From an uncultured Candidatus Saccharibacteria bacterium (GTDB lineage Bacteria; Patescibacteriota; Saccharimonadia; Saccharimonadales; Saccharimonadaceae), in the NCBI GenBank assembly GCA_946186455.1, contig CAMHNK010000007.1, forward strand, positions 1 through 34,516: a stretch of 34,516 nt of DNA, given 5' to 3'. Within the stretch, counting starts at the first letter, position 1. Each line of letters begins with the position of its first letter. Under the pieces are notes generated by a model. The model was not told the DNA's origin. It did not search any database and saw only the letters and a list, made by a program, of their open reading frames with translations. The translations under genes and the position numbers were made by a program. This document shows positions 30,867 to 34,516 of the stretch, piece by piece.

Positions 30867-32162
30867 TTAGTCGAGGAAATCCCACTCTGAAGTGACGGTA
30901 AGGTCTTTCTCGAGGGCTTCGCCAACTTGAACAGCGTAGAACGGATAGGCAAAGGCATTGTCGGCTGGCTCGAGACGGACTTCAACACGGCGGTAGAGGT
31001 CGTTAGCACGGCCAGTGGAATCGATGAGAACCTGAACGCCGTTAAGAGATGCGAGAGAGGTATCGCCCATTGCGCCACCACCAGCGACGGCAGAGCCACC
31101 GCAATCGACGCCATCTTTACAGATGAATTCAAGCGAGAAGTCGGTTTCTGGTTGACCATAAGGGAGTGAAACGACAAACATGAAGGTGTCGTTGCTGCGA
31201 GCGCCACCAAGTGGGTCTGGGAGGTTTAAAGTGGTGGAACAGACATATTCATCGGAAACGTTGTTCCCTGGGCAGTAGACGAGGAATGGGAGATCCTTTC
31301 TAAGATCGTTCGTTGCGGCCATTTGGGCGGCGGAAATTTGGTTGATACCATCTTTGTAGGCGCCCATGTAGGTGGAATTTGAGGTTCTACCAGCGGCGCT
31401 AGCGTTAGCGGTTGGGACCATATAAACCGTAGCGCGGTCAGTCCTACCACCGGAGGTTTGGCCATTGAGCTGATCAAGGGTAAAGTTGGCAGCGGTTTGA
31501 ATCATTTCGACGCCGAGAGTCGGTGGAGTGGAAGCGTTCACGAGGTTAAGTGGCTGGAAAACGACTTGATCGGAAATGTAATTTGAGTAATCAAGCACCA
31601 TGGTGCCACCGTTCAAATACCAGTTAACTTTGACGGCTTTGATGTCGGCCGCTTTGGCTTTTTCGAGGTCAACTTTGATGATACGATATGGATTCATCGA
31701 GGAGAGACTAGCACGATAGTCGCTAAGTTTAGTCTTAATAGTGACACAGGTGTAGGCTTGGTTCATTTCGTTGCTACTTGAAGTAGATTCTTCAACTGAA
31801 ACTTCGCCACTTTCGCCATCTTTGATGCGACCAAGGATATGGCCAACCATGTCACAGTTTGGATGATTCATCCAATAGACGATGTCTTGGCAGGTGATTT
31901 CAGCACCGTGAAGGAGTTCGTCTGGATAAGTTGTACCGGAATTGACACAGTTTTGGTAGTTCATGAAGGTGAGTTTAGCATCTTCAACACCAGCAAGAGC
32001 AGCGTCGTAAGCAGATTGGGAAAGGTCGTCGTTTGACGAACGCGTCACTTCTGCCATAATCGCGATGGCAAAGCTCGTAGCGATGACAATTAGAATCAAG
32101 GTTGACAATGCGACAATGTAAAACGACGCAGCACCTTGTTTAAATTTTCTTTTTAGCCTCAT
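30867..32162 (-). CDS. Type IV pilus-associated protein, PilX-like
   Basis: A 431-aa protein with a basic N-terminus (MRLKRKFKQGAAS) and a single N-terminal hydrophobic helix (FYIVALSTLILIVIATSFAI) followed by a mostly beta, Asn/Ser/Gly-rich extracellular region with several Cys (for example CKDGVDC). The layout (short basic lead, helix with AAS, then a large outer domain) is that of PilX-like minor pilus proteins. The start immediately follows the stop of the pseudopilin gene and has GGAGG upstream. Last gene of the pilin cluster. Confidence 0.7.
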   Translation of the reverse strand: MRLKRKFKQGAASFYIVALSTLILIVIATSFAIAIMAEVTRSSNDDLSQSAYDAALAGVEDAKLTFMNYQNCVNSGTTYPDELLHGAEITCQDIVYWMNHPNCDMVGHILGRIKDGESGEVSVEESTSSSNEMNQAYTCVTIKTKLSDYRASLSSMNPYRIIKVDLEKAKAADIKAVKVNWYLNGGTMVLDYSNYISDQVVFQPLNLVNASTPPTLGVEMIQTAANFTLDQLNGQTSGGRTDRATVYMVPTANASAAGRTSNSTYMGAYKDGINQISAAQMAATNDLRKDLPFLVYCPGNNVSDEYVCSTTLNLPDPLGGARSNDTFMFVVSLPYGQPETDFSLEFICKDGVDCGGSAVAGGGAMGDTSLASLNGVQVLIDSTGRANDLYRRVEVRLEPADNAFAYPFYAVQVGEALEKDLTVTSEWDFLD

Positions 32163-33095
32163 CTATCCTCCATTTACCTGAACGGCAAAATTAAATTTAT
32201 TAATCGCACAATAACTATAATTCCCTGATACGATGCCATTTGGAGCGGCGCAGGCATTGCCTTGAGCAACGATGTTAACGCCACCAGAAACGGTACCAAG
32301 GATGAACGAAATTGAATAGAAGGCGTTGTCGCCGTTTTCGGAAACAGCTGGGCGGGCGACGGAAATATCATAGACAGCAAGATCATTGCCATTGTCCGGT
32401 GGAAGCAAGTCGACGATGTCACTTCTTAAGGTACCGTAGCTCACTTCGCTTACATCAAAGACGTTGCTGATGCCACCTTCCGGTAATTCGTAGGATTGTC
32501 CGGTTTTATCGACGGCGGCGAGACAGAAGATGCGAGACTCATCTTGGATACGGAGCAGACGAAATGGCTTTTGACCTGGTTCTGGGTATTCCTTAACAGT
32601 ACCGTTAATAAGATAACGAATCTTAGCCCAGTCGCGATTGGTTTTAGCTGGGAAAACGGCGTTGTCGGCTTCGAAATAACCACTGTTCCAGATGTAAGTG
32701 TAGGAACCAGTACAGAAGGCGCCAAGAATTGGGACTTCTTGTTCGACACCGCTTAAGCGGATTTTAGCGGTTTTGGTGACGGCGACGTAATTTTTAGCAT
32801 TGTCTTCTTCACATTTTTGACGCTCAATTGCGTCGAGTGAAAGACCGGAAGAATAGATATTAGCGTAGCAGCTAGAGATAAGGCCTCTTGCGGATGAGCT
32901 TTGAATCGAGGCACGCATATCATCAACAAGATCAGTACCAGTGGAATTTACACGGCTGAGTTTCATACCACGTTGGAAGGCGGTGACGGTATTAGAGATG
33001 ATAAGGACGATGGAAATAGAGAGCAAACCAATAAAAAGCATGGCTAAAGTTAGCTCAACCAAAGTAAACCCATCCCGGTAAGTCTTCCTAGACAT
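32163..33095 (-). CDS. Type IV pseudopilin (PilW-like)
   Basis: A 310-aa protein with a class III signal and prepilin N-terminus: MSRKTYRDG-FTLVELTLAM, with the conserved Glu5 after the cleavage site, then a hydrophobic helix LFIGLLSISIVLIISNTVT. The large C-terminal domain has pairs of Cys and aromatic/Gly-rich strands. Cleavage/methylation would be by PilD, not in this window. Has its own leaderless promoter; the PilX-like gene follows directly. Confidence 0.88.
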   Translation of the reverse strand: MSRKTYRDGFTLVELTLAMLFIGLLSISIVLIISNTVTAFQRGMKLSRVNSTGTDLVDDMRASIQSSSARGLISSCYANIYSSGLSLDAIERQKCEEDNAKNYVAVTKTAKIRLSGVEQEVPILGAFCTGSYTYIWNSGYFEADNAVFPAKTNRDWAKIRYLINGTVKEYPEPGQKPFRLLRIQDESRIFCLAAVDKTGQSYELPEGGISNVFDVSEVSYGTLRSDIVDLLPPDNGNDLAVYDISVARPAVSENGDNAFYSISFILGTVSGGVNIVAQGNACAAPNGIVSGNYSYCAINKFNFAVQVNGG

Positions 33096-33110
33096 ACTTA
33101 AATTATATCA
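33093..33110 (-). promoter_or_regulatory. Leaderless promoter of the PilW-like gene
   Basis: Minus strand TGA-TATAAT-TTAAGT-ATG. Confidence 0.75.
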
Positions 33111-33133
33111 TAATGCTTATGATTTTTTATAGA

Positions 33134-33949
33134 TTATTTGCAGTGATTTTCGGAGCTGTCTTGGTCAACGATTTCGACGCCGGACGAGTTACGAGCGTTT
33201 CTCACGATGCGAATATCACGACGGAAGGAACCTCTGACGCCCATGCCATATGGATTGACACAGAAGTTGATTTCACCTACATCAAAATAGTCAAGCCGAT
33301 CGGTGAGAAGTTTGCGCGTGCCATCGTAGTTGCCATCGAGACGGGCATTTCTGATAGTTTCATTAACTGGGATGATACGATCCGAAAAGAGCGTATTGAT
33401 GATGCCGGAGCGAGGATGGCGAACGATGAGAATGGAACCTCTGAAATTATTGTTTTCCCCATTTACGAGTGTTGTCCTTTCGATAACAGAACCCCAGGTT
33501 GGCATGTAACTATTGGCATAGCCAGCTGTAGAAACATTGGTAATAACACCACCGGTGACCTCTTCAACGAGGACATTGATATTTAAGGCTTTAAAAGTCC
33601 GAATGATTGAGCCGGTGCCGATGGCATTAGCGTCACCAATCACATCGTAAGTAAAGAAGCGTTGCTCGTCATCTGGAATTCTTTCGCCTTTTAAGTCATA
33701 TTCTTGGCCGAAGACAATGAGCTTGCCATAAATGGCGCGTTCACTACGGCCATCGCTAATTCCCTGTGGGTTGGCAACTTGAGCATAAACGTCACGCAAA
33801 AAGTTCGTGAAGCTTTGGACGGAATCATTATATTTTTGTTGCCAAAGGGAGTTTTGAGTGCCAGCCACAATGCCGACAAACAAAGCACCAGTGAGTGCCA
33901 AAAAGAATGAGATTTCAATCAAAGTAAAACCACGTCGGGCCTTTTTCAT
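33134..33949 (-). CDS. Type IV pseudopilin (PilV-like/GspH-like)
   Basis: A 271-aa protein starting at the ATG at 33949 (MKKARRGFTLIEISFFLALT). The track start at 34003 is rejected because TATAAT lies 6 bases upstream of 33949. The prepilin signal MKKARRG-FTLIE with Glu5 is clear, followed by a hydrophobic helix to about residue 30 and a beta-rich domain with two Cys near the C-terminus (NFC; NHC). Together with the next two genes it forms a minor-pseudopilin set, presumably priming a type IV pilus or competence-type system. Confidence 0.88.
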   Translation of the reverse strand: MKKARRGFTLIEISFFLALTGALFVGIVAGTQNSLWQQKYNDSVQSFTNFLRDVYAQVANPQGISDGRSERAIYGKLIVFGQEYDLKGERIPDDEQRFFTYDVIGDANAIGTGSIIRTFKALNINVLVEEVTGGVITNVSTAGYANSYMPTWGSVIERTTLVNGENNNFRGSILIVRHPRSGIINTLFSDRIIPVNETIRNARLDGNYDGTRKLLTDRLDYFDVGEINFCVNPYGMGVRGSFRRDIRIVRNARNSSGVEIVDQDSSENHCK

Positions 33950-33964
33950 ACTTTTATTATAGCA
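33947..33964 (-). promoter_or_regulatory. Leaderless promoter of the first pseudopilin gene
   Basis: Minus strand TGC-TATAAT-AAAAGT-ATG. Confidence 0.75.
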
Positions 33965-33972
33965 TAAGTTTT

Positions 33973-34401
33973 TTATACATTTGGAAATAGGAACATCATC
34001 CATTTTTCAAAATTGGAATAGTTCTTCTCTACCTTCGTAATGGTGGCGACTTGATGCTTGTTTTTGGCGGTTTCGGAGTTTGGTTCAAGATAAACCATGT
34101 GCTCACCCGGGAGTTGCTTGTTGGCGAGACGGCGAGCGGCGAGCTCTTTATATTCGTCGGTTTTGTAGTATTCGTTCTCGAGTTCAGCGGTTTCGACTTC
34201 GATTTTTAAGAGTTCAAGGGATTTCTTGTCAGCAGAGAGGCGCTCGGTTAATTCCCAGTTTCTAGACATGGCCTGGATAGATTGGTAGGTCCAGGTCAAA
34301 CAGAGAGCAATCGCAATAATTAAGACCACATTTTCGATCGTAAAAAAACCGTGCTTAAGAATATACCGGAGTTGTCGCAACTTGGTCCTAAACGCGTTCA
34401 C
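33973..34401 (-). CDS. FtsB/DivIC-like cell division protein
   Basis: A 142-aa protein with a short cytoplasmic N-terminus, one membrane helix (TIENVVLIIAIALCLTWTYQ), then a coiled coil (LTERLSADKKSLELLKIEVETAELENEYYK) and a short C-terminal region KTDEYKELAARRLANKQLPGEHM. The KxDxYxExxARxxL..xPGE pattern is the hallmark of the FtsB/DivIC family, which links division proteins FtsL and FtsQ/DivIB at the septum. The start is GTG, 7 bases after TGT-TATAAT, again leaderless. Confidence 0.8.
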   Translation of the reverse strand: MNAFRTKLRQLRYILKHGFFTIENVVLIIAIALCLTWTYQSIQAMSRNWELTERLSADKKSLELLKIEVETAELENEYYKTDEYKELAARRLANKQLPGEHMVYLEPNSETAKNKHQVATITKVEKNYSNFEKWMMFLFPNV

Positions 34402-34417
34402 GCTTACTATTATAACA
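34399..34417 (-). promoter_or_regulatory. Leaderless promoter of the FtsB-like gene
   Basis: Minus strand TGT-TATAAT-N7-GTG. The divergent tRNA-Ile promoter lies next to it. Confidence 0.65.
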
Positions 34418-34425
34418 TTTTATGG

Positions 34426-34431
34426 TAAAAT
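34426..34431 (+). promoter_or_regulatory. -10 element of tRNA-Ile(TAT)
   Basis: TAAAAT 9 bases before the tRNA 5' end. The -35 would overlap the start region of the divergent FtsB-like gene and is weak. Confidence 0.5.
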
Positions 34432-34440
34432 AGAGAAGCT

Positions 34441-34516
34441 GGGGGTATAGCTCAGTTGGTTAGAGCATGCGTCTTATACACGCAGTGTCCTTGGTTCGAG
34501 TCCAAGTACCCCCACC
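34441..34516 (+). tRNA. tRNA-Ile (TAT), 3' end cut by the window
   Basis: GGGGGTA acceptor pairs with TACCCCC, anticodon stem TGCGT/ACGCA, loop CTTATAC with T33 and anticodon TAT, variable loop GTGTC, T stem-loop CTTGG-TTCGAGT-CCAAG. The final A of CCA is outside the window. Anticodon UAU would read the AUA isoleucine codon directly. Confidence 0.88.

Noticed and set aside
33113-33586. 157-aa plus-strand ORF
   Set aside because: Antisense to the pseudopilin gene, which has a clear prepilin signal and promoter.

Overview
The window looks like chromosomal DNA from a small-genome bacterium of the Candidate Phyla Radiation, most likely Candidatus Saccharibacteria (TM7) or a close relative. This is an inference from gene content, because no database search was possible. 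Support comes from very compact gene packing, shortened versions of core proteins (delta subunit of Pol III about 202 aa, HrcA 242 aa, PolA without a recognisable proofreading exonuclease), a VirB2-like pilin, type IV pseudopilins, lamin-tail surface proteins and many small lineage-specific proteins. TGA is read as stop throughout, so this is not the Gracilibacteria code.

Layout. 1-630: the 3' end of a gene entering from the left, a bidirectional hairpin, a partial copy of a tRNA 3' end and tRNA-Asp. 630-4670: a degenerate DHH-phosphoesterase-like protein whose C-terminal peptide matches the truncated left-edge gene, then rpsT, holA, mutM and a small protein resembling ribonucleotide reductase ATP-cone/NrdD-tail sequence, with a candidate NrdR box inside its promoter. 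4790-9010: polA, a membrane protein and a dephospho-CoA-kinase-like P-loop kinase (one operon), divergent from an APH-type phosphotransferase. 9000-13800: the operon dnaG, rpoD, VirB2-like pilin, diacylglycerol-kinase-like lipid kinase, zeta-toxin-like kinase. 13810-15920: a membrane protein, mscL and an acyltransferase. 15926-19341: the operon GT2 glycosyltransferase, argS, orn, MmcQ/YjbR-like protein. 19400-19660: tRNA-Gly and tRNA-His with tRNA-end remnants nearby. 19700-23951: the tpiA operon, divergent from a phosphomannomutase-like HAD protein and a PfkB-like/class I aldolase fusion. 23997-25946: rplY, grpE, hrcA and a CIRCE operator. 26000-30670: a small orphan gene with a structured leader, an adenylate-kinase-like protein, a lamin-tail surface protein, and an operon of a polytopic membrane protein, a small protein and a Cys-less dihydrolipoamide-dehydrogenase-like flavoprotein. 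30730-34516: initiator tRNA, three type IV pilus-type proteins, a FtsB/DivIC-like protein and tRNA-Ile(UAU).

The most striking global pattern is transcriptional. About fifteen genes begin at an ATG (one GTG) exactly 6 (sometimes 7) bases after a near-perfect TATAAT, usually with an extended TGn in front. That predicts leaderless mRNAs. Two divergent gene pairs share an identical 30-bp symmetric version of this module, and dnaG shares a perfect palindrome with its divergent neighbour. Genes with Shine-Dalgarno leaders are mostly operon-internal ones, or highly expressed genes such as rpsT, rplY and the 69-aa orphan.

Several enzymes keep their fold but lack catalytic or metal-binding residues: the DHH protein, the PfkB half of the aldolase fusion, the zinc domain of DnaG, and the disulfide of the flavoprotein.
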